This document shows positions 16,528 through 25,043 of a stretch of DNA of 64,000 bases, one piece after another. Each line of letters begins with the position of its first letter. Within the stretch, counting starts at the first letter, position 1. Made by a program: the position numbers and the translations under genes. The stretch is from assembly GCF_947493595.1 (NCBI RefSeq), contig NZ_CANLRL010000002.1:372001-436000 (forward strand). Reading direction: 5' to 3'. This stretch comes from an uncultured Shimia sp. (GTDB lineage Bacteria > Pseudomonadota > Alphaproteobacteria > Rhodobacterales > Rhodobacteraceae). The notes beneath the pieces were generated by a model. It searched no databases. It worked only from the letters and a program-made list of their open reading frames with translations, and was not told where the DNA came from.

Positions 16528-17742
16528 ATGAGCCAGATAGATATCCAGCGTTTGGGCCTGCACGGTGATGGAATTGCCGACGGACCGATTTATGCCCCTT
16601 TGACCCTGCCCGGTGAAACTGTGGAAGGTGAAATTGACGGAACGCGCCTGACAAATATGCGGGTTGTGACACCGTCTGAGCACCGCGTGAAAGCCCCGTG
16701 TCGCCACTTTAAGTCCTGTGGAGGCTGCCAGTTGCAGCACGCGTCTGATGCGTTCTTGGCAGACTGGAAGGTCGAAGTTGTGCGGCAAGCGCTAGCCGCG
16801 CAGGGTTTGGAAACTGACTTGCGCCAGATCTTGACCTCACCGCCGAAATCCCGCCGCCGGGCGGTGTTCTCGGCGCGGCGCACCAAAAAGGCGGCTTTGG
16901 TGGGGTTTCATGCCCGGGCCTCTGATGTGATTGTTGAGATCCCGGATTGCCAGCTGTTGCACCCAGACTTGCTGCCCGCCCGCGAGGTCATCTTGCAGCT
17001 CTGTCAAATAGCCTCCTCTCGCAAAGGCGAAATCAGCGCGACGGTCACGCTGTCGGACGCTGGCTTGGACATGGCGGTTGTTGGTGGCAAGCCTTTGGAT
17101 GGACCGCTGTTGGCCCGTCTGGCCCAAGAAGTGGAGCGTTTCAAGCTGGCGCGTCTGACGTGGGATGGCGAAGTGGTGGCGACACGGGCGGTGCCAGCGC
17201 AGAGCTTTGGCGCTGCGTCTGTGGTACCCCCGCCTGGTGCCTTTCTGCAAGCAACCCAACAGGGCGAAGCAGCCCTTTTGCACGCGGTCAAAGAAGCCAT
17301 CACGCAGGGAGATTCTGGTATCGACCTATTTGCAGGCTGCGGGACATTTACGCTACCTCTGGCCTCCCAATACCGGATGCACGGTGTCGAAGGCGAGGAG
17401 GCCATGATCCAGGCTCTGGATATAGGGTGGCGCAAGTCTATGGGTCTTAAACAAGTGTCTTCGGAAACACGGGATCTGTTCAGAAATCCAATTGTGACAG
17501 AAGATCTTTGCTATGACTTTGCGGTGATCGACCCGCCACGTGCCGGGGCCGAAGCGCAAGTCTTGGAATTGGCTAAGTCCGCTTTGCAAGAGATCGCTTA
17601 TGTGTCTTGTAATCCGGTGACATTTGCCAGGGATGCTGTGGTTTTGGTCCAGGCCGGATACCACCTTGATTGGGTGCAAACCGTCGACCAATTCCGTTGG
17701 TCGTCGCATGTAGAACTTGCTTCAAGGTTTGTTCGGAAATAG
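16528..17742 (+). CDS. Class I SAM-dependent RNA methyltransferase (TrmA/RlmD family)
   Basis: A 404-aa RNA (uracil-5-)methyltransferase relative. The N-terminal TRAM-like part (RLGLHGDGIADGPIYAPLTL) is followed by an iron-sulfur cluster motif CRHFKSCGGCQLQH. The SAM site is GIDLFAGCGTFTLPLASQ, and the C-terminal FAVIDPPRAGAEAQ and AYVSCNPVTFARD contain the catalytic cysteine region. The likely product is 5-methyluridine in rRNA or tRNA; the exact position is not decidable from sequence. Only 38 bp separate it from the ABC exporter upstream. Confidence 0.9.
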   Translation: MSQIDIQRLGLHGDGIADGPIYAPLTLPGETVEGEIDGTRLTNMRVVTPSEHRVKAPCRHFKSCGGCQLQHASDAFLADWKVEVVRQALAAQGLETDLRQILTSPPKSRRRAVFSARRTKKAALVGFHARASDVIVEIPDCQLLHPDLLPAREVILQLCQIASSRKGEISATVTLSDAGLDMAVVGGKPLDGPLLARLAQEVERFKLARLTWDGEVVATRAVPAQSFGAASVVPPPGAFLQATQQGEAALLHAVKEAITQGDSGIDLFAGCGTFTLPLASQYRMHGVEGEEAMIQALDIGWRKSMGLKQVSSETRDLFRNPIVTEDLCYDFAVIDPPRAGAEAQVLELAKSALQEIAYVSCNPVTFARDAVVLVQAGYHLDWVQTVDQFRWSSHVELASRFVRK

Positions 17743-17831
17743 CTGCTATCACGCAGCCGTGAGAGGCCAAATTGGCCGCAATCTGTTATGAGCCTTTCAA
17801 AAGAGGCAGTGGTACAAAAAGGACCAAAATA

Positions 17832-18326
17832 ATGCGTTTGTTCTCCGCTTTGGTGTTTGCGGTTTTGGCGTTTGGCTTGGCGAGCTGTTCCAGCAAGTTT
17901 ATGTCGTACAATGGTCCGGAAGTGACGCGCGTTGCTGTCTTTAAGGAGCAGCGTAAAATATATCTCATGCACCATAATAAGGTGCTGAAATCTTACGACA
18001 TGCACCTTGGTTTTCAGCCAGTTGGGCATAAACAAGTCGAAGGTGACGGAAAGACCCCGGAAGGCGACTACTTCATTGATCGCCGCAATCCCAACAGTCA
18101 GTTTTATCTTTCAATAGGCGTGTCTTATCCAAATAATGCCGATCGCGCGCACGCCGCTTCGTTGGGAAAATCCCCTGGTGGCGACATTTTTATTCATGGC
18201 CGCCCTAAGAAATATCGCGATGGCAAAGATGATTGGACCGCAGGCTGTATCGCGGTTACTGATCGGGAAATGCGTGAAATCTATGCCATGGTCAACAATG
18301 GCACAGTTATCTCGATTTATCCCTGA
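17832..18326 (+). CDS. L,D-transpeptidase family lipoprotein
   Basis: A 164-aa envelope protein with a lipoprotein signal (LVFAVLAFGLASC) and one YkuD-type L,D-transpeptidase domain. Active-site motif: FIHGRP, then WTAGCIAV, with catalytic cysteine and histidine both present. VFKEQRKIYLMHHNKVLKSY and EGDGKTPEGDYFIDRRNPNS are conserved in ErfK/YbiS-type enzymes, which crosslink peptidoglycan or attach proteins to it. The ATG at 17832 is used; the frame upstream lacks a signal peptide. Its end overlaps the convergent CAP-domain gene by 10 bp. Confidence 0.88.
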   Translation: MRLFSALVFAVLAFGLASCSSKFMSYNGPEVTRVAVFKEQRKIYLMHHNKVLKSYDMHLGFQPVGHKQVEGDGKTPEGDYFIDRRNPNSQFYLSIGVSYPNNADRAHAASLGKSPGGDIFIHGRPKKYRDGKDDWTAGCIAVTDREMREIYAMVNNGTVISIYP

Positions 18327-18838
18327 AAATCAGCCAGCTGTATCGGGTTTGCTTCGCGCGAGCCCATCACCAGCGTCCACCAAATCTTGCCGCTGTCTTC
18401 CTGGAACCAGGCAAAGCCCATGTCTTGGGCCTTGGGGTCTAGGATAACGGCCCGCGTGTCATCTTGTTGCATCCAGGCCGCAAGAGTTTCGACCTCTGAT
18501 TCGTATGTTTCACTGATAGTTTCGCCTGCCAATGTGCCGGAATATCCAACCCGTGCGACGCGATCCAGCGGGGACGATCCGTCAGAGCCGAAGTGCCAAG
18601 GACGGTTTTGCAGCGACATGTCGCGCGAGTGTGTTGCTGCTGCCGCATTGAGCTGGGCATTTAGTTCCACTGCCGGGGCGCCGGATGCTGCACGCAGCGC
18701 GTTGATGGAGTCCAGTACCTGAAACTGTACTTTTGACGTGCTGCTGCCGGAAATCTTGTATTGCTTCGTGCTGGACCCGCCGGCACCGCAGCTTACCAAA
18801 CCAAGAGCTGCTACCAGCAAAAGAGCAATTGCGCGCAT
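18317..18838 (-). CDS. CAP-domain (SCP-like) lipoprotein
   Basis: A 173-aa protein with lipoprotein signal MRAIALLLVAALGLVSC. The CAP/SCP-like domain begins VLDSINALRAASGAPAVELN and continues LNAAAATHSRDMSLQNRPWH, with the histidine/acidic residues typical of the family. The ATG at 18838 follows GGGAA. Function of bacterial CAP proteins is mostly unknown; some act near the cell wall. It lies between two L,D-transpeptidase genes and overlaps the first one tail-to-tail, which hints at a cell-envelope role but does not prove it. Confidence 0.83.
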   Translation of the reverse strand: MRAIALLLVAALGLVSCGAGGSSTKQYKISGSSTSKVQFQVLDSINALRAASGAPAVELNAQLNAAAATHSRDMSLQNRPWHFGSDGSSPLDRVARVGYSGTLAGETISETYESEVETLAAWMQQDDTRAVILDPKAQDMGFAWFQEDSGKIWWTLVMGSREANPIQLADFQG

Positions 18839-19005
18839 TGTGTTCCCGTCCCAAAAAAGTGATTGGAAGAGTCCTACCCGTCCGAAGTTGCCATGAAAAC
18901 CCACATCGGCGTGACATTGCTCTTTTCGTGCCGGATTGATTTGCGACTGCGGCATTCCGGCCATATGATTGCCCGATCCACGTTACGAGTGTTCTGGAGG
19001 AACAA

Positions 19006-19602
19006 ATGTCTGTTGATCGGTCTGCAAAAATTGGGCGCCGCGCTTTTTTGGCGAGTGGCGCCGCATTTCTGAGTGCGCCGGCAATCGCACAAACTGAAAC
19101 GGGTACAACCGAGGTTGAACGGGACCTGGACGAGATTGTGGTGCGCAACATTTCGAGCTTCCGTTCTCTGGATTGGGCACCATACTTTGACAACCTGAAG
19201 AACGGCGCGGTGCTCGTGGACGTTACATCACGTGCGTTGCATTACTGGTCCGAAGACGAGTCCGTCTACAAGCTGTACCCGACGTCGGTGCCGCTGACGG
19301 AGGATCTTACACGCCGCGGTCGCACCAAGGTCGTTCGCAAGGTCGACGGGCCAAGCTGGCGCCCAACGCCGTCTATGAAGAAGCGCAATCCGGAATGGCC
19401 TGACTATGTTGGCCCTGGCCCTGATAACCCCTTGGGAACCCACGCGCTTTATCTGAGTTGGACCTACTATCGGATTCACGGAACACACGACACGCGCAAA
19501 ATTGGACGTCGGTCCTCCAATGGGTGCATCGGTCTGTACAATGAACACATCTCCGAATTGTTTTCGTTGACAAAAGTCGGCACACAAGTGTTGCTAATTT
19601 GA
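19006..19602 (+). CDS. L,D-transpeptidase with Tat signal
   Basis: A 198-aa protein with a twin-arginine signal (GRRAFLASGAAFLSAPAIA) and a YkuD domain. The catalytic region is YYRIHGTHDTRKIGRRSSNG then CIGL, so the active-site cysteine and histidine are in place. NAVLVDVTSRALHYW-like lead-in and PDNPLGTHALYL are typical of the ErfK/YbiS group. ATG follows GGAGG at about 8 bp. It is the second L,D-transpeptidase within 1.2 kb and the two are only distantly alike, so they are probably not a recent duplication. Confidence 0.9.
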   Translation: MSVDRSAKIGRRAFLASGAAFLSAPAIAQTETGTTEVERDLDEIVVRNISSFRSLDWAPYFDNLKNGAVLVDVTSRALHYWSEDESVYKLYPTSVPLTEDLTRRGRTKVVRKVDGPSWRPTPSMKKRNPEWPDYVGPGPDNPLGTHALYLSWTYYRIHGTHDTRKIGRRSSNGCIGLYNEHISELFSLTKVGTQVLLI

Positions 19603-19747
19603 CGACATTTCGACCTTGGTAGGGGGCTATCGGCAATCTTGGGTTTGCAAAACCGACATTTTGCTGTTTAGACATTTCACGAGGTAAGTCTTGGGTGCTT
19701 GTCATCGCCCTCATTGTTATGGTGGCAAGCGAATTCTGGAGGATACT

Positions 19748-19930
19748 ATGAAGAAACTCGTTCTCGCTGCTGCTCTGACTGCTGCTGCTTCCACCGCATT
19801 CGCGGGCTCCATGGCCGATCCGGTTGTTGAACCTGTTGTGATCGAAGAAGCTGCTGGTAGCTCTGGCAATGACGTTTGGGTTCCGCTTCTGCTGCTGGTC
19901 ATCGTGGCCGCGGCTGCAGCGTCTGCCTAA
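19748..19930 (+). CDS. Small exported/membrane protein next to ferrochelatase
   Basis: A 60-aa protein starting at ATG 19748 after TGGAGGAT. It has a cleavable-looking signal (LVLAAALTAAASTAFA/GS), an acidic middle (VVEPVVIEEAAG) and a C-terminal hydrophobic segment (VWVPLLLLVIVAAAAA). From memory, similar tiny proteins lie beside hemH in many roseobacters and are sometimes mislabelled ferrochelatase. It carries no ferrochelatase motif. Function unknown; probably inserted in the inner membrane. A strong terminator follows. Confidence 0.8.
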   Translation: MKKLVLAAALTAAASTAFAGSMADPVVEPVVIEEAAGSSGNDVWVPLLLLVIVAAAAASA

Positions 19931-19956
19931 GTCGCAACAAAGCGATCTGACATGCG

Positions 19957-19985
19957 AAAAGGCGGGGTTTTGCCCCGCCTTTTTG
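19957..19985. terminator. Bidirectional intrinsic terminator
   Basis: AAGGCGGGG / CCCCGCCTT stem around loop TTTTG (19959-19981), with A residues on one side and T residues on the other. It lies between convergent genes (the small membrane protein and hemH) and can serve both. Confidence 0.9.
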
Positions 19986-20034
19986 TTATTCTGGGTTCCT
20001 TCTGAACTGTGGCGAAGGCGGGAATTCGGTTGGG

Positions 20035-21087
20035 TTAAGTCACCCAACCGCCTAGGTTCTCATCAATAATCTGGCACAGTGCAGTGATATGTGACGCGTC
20101 AGAGTTCAAGCAAGGAATGTAGAGAAAATCTTTGCCGCCAGCTTCTTCGAAGCTTTCCTTGATTTCCTCGTTGATCTCTTCCAGCGTTTCAATGCAATCC
20201 GCCGAAAAGGCAGGCGCAACAACTGCAATGTTGGTTTTGCCTTCTTCTTTGGCAAGGCGGGCAACTTCTTCAACCGTATAGGGGCGCAGCCAGTCTTCCG
20301 GGCCAAATTGCGACTGGAACGTAGTGCACAGATCAGTGTCTTCCCAACCCAGTCGCTCTTTCAATAGGCGCGTGGTTTTCTGACATTGGCAGTGATAGGG
20401 ATCGCCTTCTTGCAGGTATCTCTTTGGCATCCCGTGGTAAGACACCACCAGCAGATCAGGGCGCTTCTCAGCAGAGTCATAAGCCTCTTCTACAGATTTC
20501 GCCAAGGCGTCGATATAGCTTGGATGATCGAAGTACGCTGGCACTGTGCGCGCCGCCGGTTGCCATTTTTCTTCCATTAGTGCGCGGAAGAATTGGTCGT
20601 TGGCGGTTGCAGATGTGGCCCCAGCATATTGCGGATAGAGTGGGAAAAACAGGATCCGCTCGCAGCCTGCTGCCACCATGTTCCTTACTTTCGAATTGGT
20701 AGACGGGTTGCCATAGCGCATACAAAAATCCACCATGACTTGGTCCCCATGTTTGGCCTCCATGGCGGCTTTGATCTTGGCTGTCTGATCCTTGGTGATC
20801 ACCATCAACGGGCTTTCATCGCGTTCCTTGTCCCAAATGGACTCGTAGGCTTCGCCGCTTGAGAATGGGCGCTTCGTCAGGATGATAAGCTGCAGAAGTG
20901 GCTGCCATTTCCAGGACGGATAGTCGATCACGCGTTTGTCAGACAAAAACTCGTTCAAATACCGACGCATCGGCCAGTAGGTGTAATCATCCGGGGTGCC
21001 AAGATTGGCAAGGAGAATGCCGGTTTTGCCACGAGCCACTTTTGGATGGTCTTTGGGGGCGTGGGCCGGGCATGTAGCTTTGGTCAT
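20035..21087 (-). CDS. hemH: Ferrochelatase
   Basis: Inserts ferrous iron into protoporphyrin IX, the last step of haem synthesis, at the inner face of the membrane. It is 350 aa. KTGILLANLGTPDDYTYWPM opens the fold, and LLVVSYHGMPKRYLQEGDPY contains the catalytic histidine (SYHGMP). AFSADCIETLEEINEE near the end holds the conserved glutamate metal path. ATG 21087 after GGACC is preferred; a GTG at 21114 overlapping the upstream stop (GTGA) is possible. Probably cotranscribed with the upstream methyltransferase. Confidence 0.95.
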   Translation of the reverse strand: MTKATCPAHAPKDHPKVARGKTGILLANLGTPDDYTYWPMRRYLNEFLSDKRVIDYPSWKWQPLLQLIILTKRPFSSGEAYESIWDKERDESPLMVITKDQTAKIKAAMEAKHGDQVMVDFCMRYGNPSTNSKVRNMVAAGCERILFFPLYPQYAGATSATANDQFFRALMEEKWQPAARTVPAYFDHPSYIDALAKSVEEAYDSAEKRPDLLVVSYHGMPKRYLQEGDPYHCQCQKTTRLLKERLGWEDTDLCTTFQSQFGPEDWLRPYTVEEVARLAKEEGKTNIAVVAPAFSADCIETLEEINEEIKESFEEAGGKDFLYIPCLNSDASHITALCQIIDENLGGWVT

Positions 21088-21110
21088 GTGCTGGGGTCCG
21101 TATAGGTGAG

Positions 21111-21929
21111 TCACTTGGGCAGTTTGATTTCAGACGTGCTGAGCGCGTCTGCGAGACGGGTCTTGGCTGAGCCGGGGCGCAGCGGCTGTGGTTGGTTGGC
21201 ATCCGGTGCCCAGCCAGTGAGAAAGATCAATTCAAAGGTCGCCGGAATACGCCCGTTTTCCATAAACGTATCTACGTAGATTTCGTTTGCTCGGGCCAAA
21301 ATGGAACGGCGTGTCGGTTTGCGAAGGCGATCCTGCAATGCGTTGCTTTCGCCCATGGCGCGTAGGTCTTTCATCAACGCCCAGGGGCTTTCATAGGTCA
21401 CTTTCAGCGGCACCGTATCAGCGACCGGCAGTGCGAAGCCGGCGCGCTGCAGAAGTGCGCCTAGGTCACGAATTTCACCCATTGGGGTCACGCGCGGCGA
21501 CAATCCTCCGGTGATTTCGACTTCCGCCTGTGCCAGGGATGCCCGCAGTTCATGCAGTGTCTTGCCGCCAAAAGTCACCGCAAGAAAAAAACCATCATCT
21601 TTCAAAGCGCGGCGACATTGAATGAGTTGCCCAACTGGGTCATCCGCCCAATGTAGGCTCAGTCCATGGATCACAAGGTCATGGTGTTGCGGCTGTAGAT
21701 CTAAGACATCGCTGTCGGGAACCAAATTTGCTTCTGGAAGGCAAGTGTCCCAAACGTCAGGAAACCCGGTCACAATGGCAGGCGCTGTAAACTCCCTGTT
21801 AACCATGCTGAGGCGATCCTGAACTTCGGCGATGGCTGCACTCTGCAGAAACATCCCGGTGGTTCGGTTGGCACGCGTGCGGTTGCGGCGCAGAGCATTT
21901 GTATCAGTGAGGCGAGGGTTATTTTGCAT
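21111..21929 (-). CDS. SAM-dependent methyltransferase-like protein (BioC/NDUFAF5-like)
   Basis: A 272-aa protein with a methyltransferase fold. HHDLVIHGLSLHWADDPVGQ is the region after strand 4 found in BioC and in the mitochondrial complex I assembly factor NDUFAF5 group. SLVDSDVLDLQ-like SAM-binding residues are less clear than in typical enzymes, and no perfect GxGxG loop is visible, so catalytic activity is uncertain. It is divergent from comF with only 18 bp between starts, so the ATG at 21929 is tentative. It ends 23 bp before hemH. Confidence 0.75.
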   Translation of the reverse strand: MQNNPRLTDTNALRRNRTRANRTTGMFLQSAAIAEVQDRLSMVNREFTAPAIVTGFPDVWDTCLPEANLVPDSDVLDLQPQHHDLVIHGLSLHWADDPVGQLIQCRRALKDDGFFLAVTFGGKTLHELRASLAQAEVEITGGLSPRVTPMGEIRDLGALLQRAGFALPVADTVPLKVTYESPWALMKDLRAMGESNALQDRLRKPTRRSILARANEIYVDTFMENGRIPATFELIFLTGWAPDANQPQPLRPGSAKTRLADALSTSEIKLPK

Positions 21930-21947
21930 GGTGCGGACAATAGGCAG

Positions 21948-22676
21948 GTGAAGACAAAGATTCAAACTGCCATACACCTTTTGTTCCCGCCACGCTGTGT
22001 GGCTTGTGGACACATGGTTGAAAGCGACTTTGGACTATGTGCAGAGTGTTGGGGGCAAACAGCGTTCATTGGAGGCGCAGTGTGCGACTGTTGTGGTCGT
22101 CCGGTTACTGCTGCGCCAACTGAGTTGCGCGTTGTGTGTGATGATTGCCTTGCGGATCCGCCGCCCTGGAAGCAAGGGCGTGCTGCGCTGTTGTATCGTG
22201 GGGCGGGTCGCAAACTAATCTTAGGGTTTAAACATGGGGACCGGACCGATATTGCCCGGCCGGCGGCAAAGTGGCTTTGGCAAGCTGCACGGCCGCTGTT
22301 GCATGATGTGGATATCATTGCGCCGGTGCCGCTTCACCGCGCTCGTTTCTTGAAGCGGCGGTACAATCAGGCGGCTATGTTGGCGGAGAAATTGGCAACT
22401 TTGTCAGAGATCACCTTCTGTCCAGACCTTTTGGTGCGTGTAAAAGGCCTGGGTGGGTTAGAAGGGCTTGGTGCGGATGAACGCGCCAAAAAAATGCGTG
22501 GCGCGATTGAGCCAAATCGGAAAAAACGGCACCTCATACAAGATGCAAAGATTTTGCTTGTTGATGATGTTTTGACCAGTGGTGCCACTTTGCGTGCCGC
22601 AACGCAGGGCTGTCTCACCGCCAATGCCAAAGAAGTGTGTGTTGCCACACTGGCGCGCGTTGCAAAGGATGCCTAA
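21948..22676 (+). CDS. comF: ComF-family phosphoribosyltransferase-like protein
   Basis: A 242-aa ComF/GntX-type protein. The N-terminal zinc ribbon pairs are CVACGHMVESDFGLCAEC and CDCCGRPV ... CDDC. The C-terminal PRTase domain ends with the PRPP-binding signature KILLVDDVLTSGATLRAAT. In naturally competent bacteria ComF helps take up single-stranded DNA; elsewhere its job is unclear. GTG 21948 (then KTKIQTAIHLLFPPRC) is preferred to TTG 21924, which would overlap the divergent methyltransferase start. Confidence 0.87.
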   Translation: MKTKIQTAIHLLFPPRCVACGHMVESDFGLCAECWGQTAFIGGAVCDCCGRPVTAAPTELRVVCDDCLADPPPWKQGRAALLYRGAGRKLILGFKHGDRTDIARPAAKWLWQAARPLLHDVDIIAPVPLHRARFLKRRYNQAAMLAEKLATLSEITFCPDLLVRVKGLGGLEGLGADERAKKMRGAIEPNRKKRHLIQDAKILLVDDVLTSGATLRAATQGCLTANAKEVCVATLARVAKDA

Positions 22677-22716
22677 ATGCCGGACAACGGAACACAGGAA
22701 GACATAAGGACACGCC

Positions 22717-22974
22717 ATGCAGCCGGTCGAGATTTACACCAGCCCACTTTGTGGTTTTTGCCACGCCGCCAAACGGCTTTTGACCCAGAAAAACGTCACG
22801 TTTGTTGAAATTGATGTTCTGCAAGACCCGGACCGCAAGCCGGAAATGATCACCCGGGCCAACGGTGGGCGCACCGTGCCGCAGATTTTCATTGGCGACA
22901 AACATGTTGGCGGCTGTGATGATCTCTATGCACTTGAGCGTGCGGGTGAGCTTGATCCCCTGTTGGCGGCGTAA
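22717..22974 (+). CDS. grxC: Glutaredoxin 3
   Basis: An 85-aa dithiol glutaredoxin that reduces disulfides with glutathione. The active site is C12-G-F-C15 (SPLCGFCHAAKRL) instead of the classical CPYC; the glutathione-binding TVPQIF and GGCDDL segments are present. The proline-to-glycine change at the second position may alter redox potential. It sits 40 bp after comF and immediately before the nitrilase-fold gene (6 bp), suggesting one operon comF-grxC-amidase-marR. Confidence 0.93.
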   Translation: MQPVEIYTSPLCGFCHAAKRLLTQKNVTFVEIDVLQDPDRKPEMITRANGGRTVPQIFIGDKHVGGCDDLYALERAGELDPLLAA

Positions 22975-22980
22975 TTGATC

Positions 22981-23811
22981 ATGCGCGCAGCGTTGCTTCA
23001 AATGACGTCTTCGGATTTGCCTGAAGAGAATCTGGCAACAGCGAGTGCCATGCTGCGCGAAGCCAAGGTGCAAGGGGCTGAAATTGCCTTTTTACCGGAG
23101 GTGATGAATTGCCTCTCAACCAGTCGCAGCCATCAGGAATCTGTGCTTCGCCATGAGGCGGATGACGCGACACTTGCAGGCCTTCAGGCTTTGTGTGCGG
23201 AGCTGTGTATTTGGCTGTTGGTCGGAAGTCTCGGTTTAAAAACCAAAGATACGGACGGGCGTTTTGCCAATCGATCCTTTGTGATCTCCGCAACCGGGGA
23301 CATCGTGGCGCGCTACGACAAAATCCACATGTTTGATGTGGATGTGACGCCGGAAGAAACCTATCGGGAATCCGATGGCTATCGTCCCGGTGAGCAAGCT
23401 GTTGTTGCACAAACGCCGTTTGGTAACTTGGGCCTGTCGATTTGCTATGATGTGCGCTTTGGTCATCTTCATCGGACGCTGGCCCAGGCCGGTGCAGACA
23501 TCCTGACGGTTCCCGCAGCCTTTTCGCACATCACCGGTAAGGCGCATTGGGAAACCTTGTTGCGCGCACGCGCCATCGAAACCGGTTGTTTTGTCATTGC
23601 TCCTGCGCAAACGGGGAAGCATCCAGTGTCCAAAGGTCTATCGCGTCAAACACATGGGCATTCCATGGTTGTGGCCCCTTGGGGAGAAGTTTTGGCAGAC
23701 GCAGGTACGGAGCCGGGAGTCACGCTTGTTGATCTTGATCTGACATTGGTTCAGAAGGCCCGTAGGCAAGTGCCGTCCTTACAACATGACCGAGACTTCA
23801 GCGGGCCCTAA
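22981..23811 (+). CDS. Carbon-nitrogen hydrolase (nitrilase superfamily)
   Basis: A 276-aa omega-amidase/Nit-type hydrolase. The catalytic triad is visible: E40 in IAFLPEVMN, the lysine in RYDKIHMFDVD, and C155 in GLSICYDVRFGHLHR. Nit1-like enzymes repair deaminated glutathione, which fits its place directly behind a glutaredoxin gene, but this is inference. The ATG at 22981 is preferred to a TTG two codons earlier. Its stop TAA abuts the ATG of the MarR regulator. Confidence 0.88.
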   Translation: MRAALLQMTSSDLPEENLATASAMLREAKVQGAEIAFLPEVMNCLSTSRSHQESVLRHEADDATLAGLQALCAELCIWLLVGSLGLKTKDTDGRFANRSFVISATGDIVARYDKIHMFDVDVTPEETYRESDGYRPGEQAVVAQTPFGNLGLSICYDVRFGHLHRTLAQAGADILTVPAAFSHITGKAHWETLLRARAIETGCFVIAPAQTGKHPVSKGLSRQTHGHSMVVAPWGEVLADAGTEPGVTLVDLDLTLVQKARRQVPSLQHDRDFSGP

Positions 23812-24246
23812 ATGAACGACAAAAGCGGATTGGCGATTACGCTGTTTGGCGAGATTCTGATGGTGGATCAGCTTGCGCGCTCCCGTTTGTCCAAAGTTCT
23901 GCCCAAAGGCATGGAGCTGTCGCATTTCTCTGTGTTAAATCACTTGGATCGCTCAAACGCCGAGCGCAGTCCGGCGCAACTTGCCAAGACGTTCCATCTC
24001 ACCCGTGGCGCGATGACCAACACGCTGCACAAGCTGGAAACCGCAGGGTACGTGCACATCCGTCCGGATTGGGACGATGCACGCCGCAAAATGGTAGCGA
24101 TAAGCCCCGCAGGCCGACAGGCCCGCGATGCCGCGCTGGCCAGCATGGAGCCGATCATCAACGACATGGTCAGCCGTTTGGGAGATGACCGGGTGCGCGC
24201 AGCGCTCCCGATCTTGCGCGAGTTGCGTCTAAAGCTTGAAGAGTAG
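23812..24246 (+). CDS. MarR-family transcriptional regulator
   Basis: A 144-aa winged-helix regulator. The recognition region SPAQLAKTFHLTRGAMTNTL and wing HIRPDWDDARRKMVAISPAG match MarR proteins, which usually bind palindromes as dimers and respond to small ligands or oxidation. No cysteine is present, so thiol-based sensing is unlikely. It starts directly at the stop of the nitrilase-fold gene and may control this operon. Ends 4 bp from the convergent ubiG stop. Confidence 0.9.
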   Translation: MNDKSGLAITLFGEILMVDQLARSRLSKVLPKGMELSHFSVLNHLDRSNAERSPAQLAKTFHLTRGAMTNTLHKLETAGYVHIRPDWDDARRKMVAISPAGRQARDAALASMEPIINDMVSRLGDDRVRAALPILRELRLKLEE

Positions 24247-24250
24247 ATGG

Positions 24251-24994
24251 TCAGGGTTTGGTGCTGGCCGTAACGTAATTGACGCTCAGATCTTTGTCCG
24301 AAATGGACCATTGCCAGCTGATCGGGTTGAAAATAAAACCCTTGCGATCCACCGGTGTCAGGCCGGATTGCTCAATCAATCCAAAAAGCTCGTCGGGAGT
24401 GATGAACTTGTTCCATTCGTGCGTGCCTTTTGGAAGCCAGCGCATGACGTACTCCGCGCCCACAATCGCCATCGCAAAGCTCTTGGGATTCCGATTGATT
24501 GTTGAACAGATGTGCAAGCCGCCGGATTTGAGCAGTTGTTGACAAGCAGTCATGTAGCTCAATGGATCTGCGACATGTTCAACAACTTCCATATTCAAGA
24601 CGACGTCAAATTGCTCTCCGGCTTCAGCCATCGCTTCTGCGGTTGTGTGGCGATAGTCGATGTCGAGACCAGATTGTTCAGCGTGGATGCGCGCCACTGG
24701 CAGGTTGCCACCCGCAGCATCTGCGCCCACAACGTCCGCTCCGAGACGCGCCATCGGTTCTGACAGCAAACCACCGCCACAGCCGATATCGAGCAAGCGC
24801 AACCCTTTAAAAGGTTGGGCTTCGGTCAAGTCGCGATTGAACTCCGCGGCAATCTGCGTCGTAATGTAGTCAAGACGACATGGGTTGAGCATGTGTAACG
24901 GCTTAAACTTACCGGTGGGATCCCACCATTCGGCGGCCATGGCTTCGAATTTGGCCACTTCGGCAGGATCTACCGTGGTATTGGTGGCTTGCAT
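24251..24994 (-). CDS. ubiG: Ubiquinone biosynthesis O-methyltransferase
   Basis: A SAM-dependent enzyme performing both O-methylations of ubiquinone synthesis. It is 247 aa. [20 protein letters not shown] is the UbiG-specific N-terminus; [20 protein letters not shown] is SAM motif [17 protein letters not shown] is motif II. The ATG at 24994 with GGAGAG upstream is used. It is divergent from the proline iminopeptidase gene, with 49 bp between starts. Confidence 0.95.
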   Translation of the reverse strand: MQATNTTVDPAEVAKFEAMAAEWWDPTGKFKPLHMLNPCRLDYITTQIAAEFNRDLTEAQPFKGLRLLDIGCGGGLLSEPMARLGADVVGADAAGGNLPVARIHAEQSGLDIDYRHTTAEAMAEAGEQFDVVLNMEVVEHVADPLSYMTACQQLLKSGGLHICSTINRNPKSFAMAIVGAEYVMRWLPKGTHEWNKFITPDELFGLIEQSGLTPVDRKGFIFNPISWQWSISDKDLSVNYVTASTKP

Positions 24995-25043
24995 TTTGAA
25001 CTCTCCATGCTCATTTGGGCGTCGCAACCATTATAGGTAGGAC

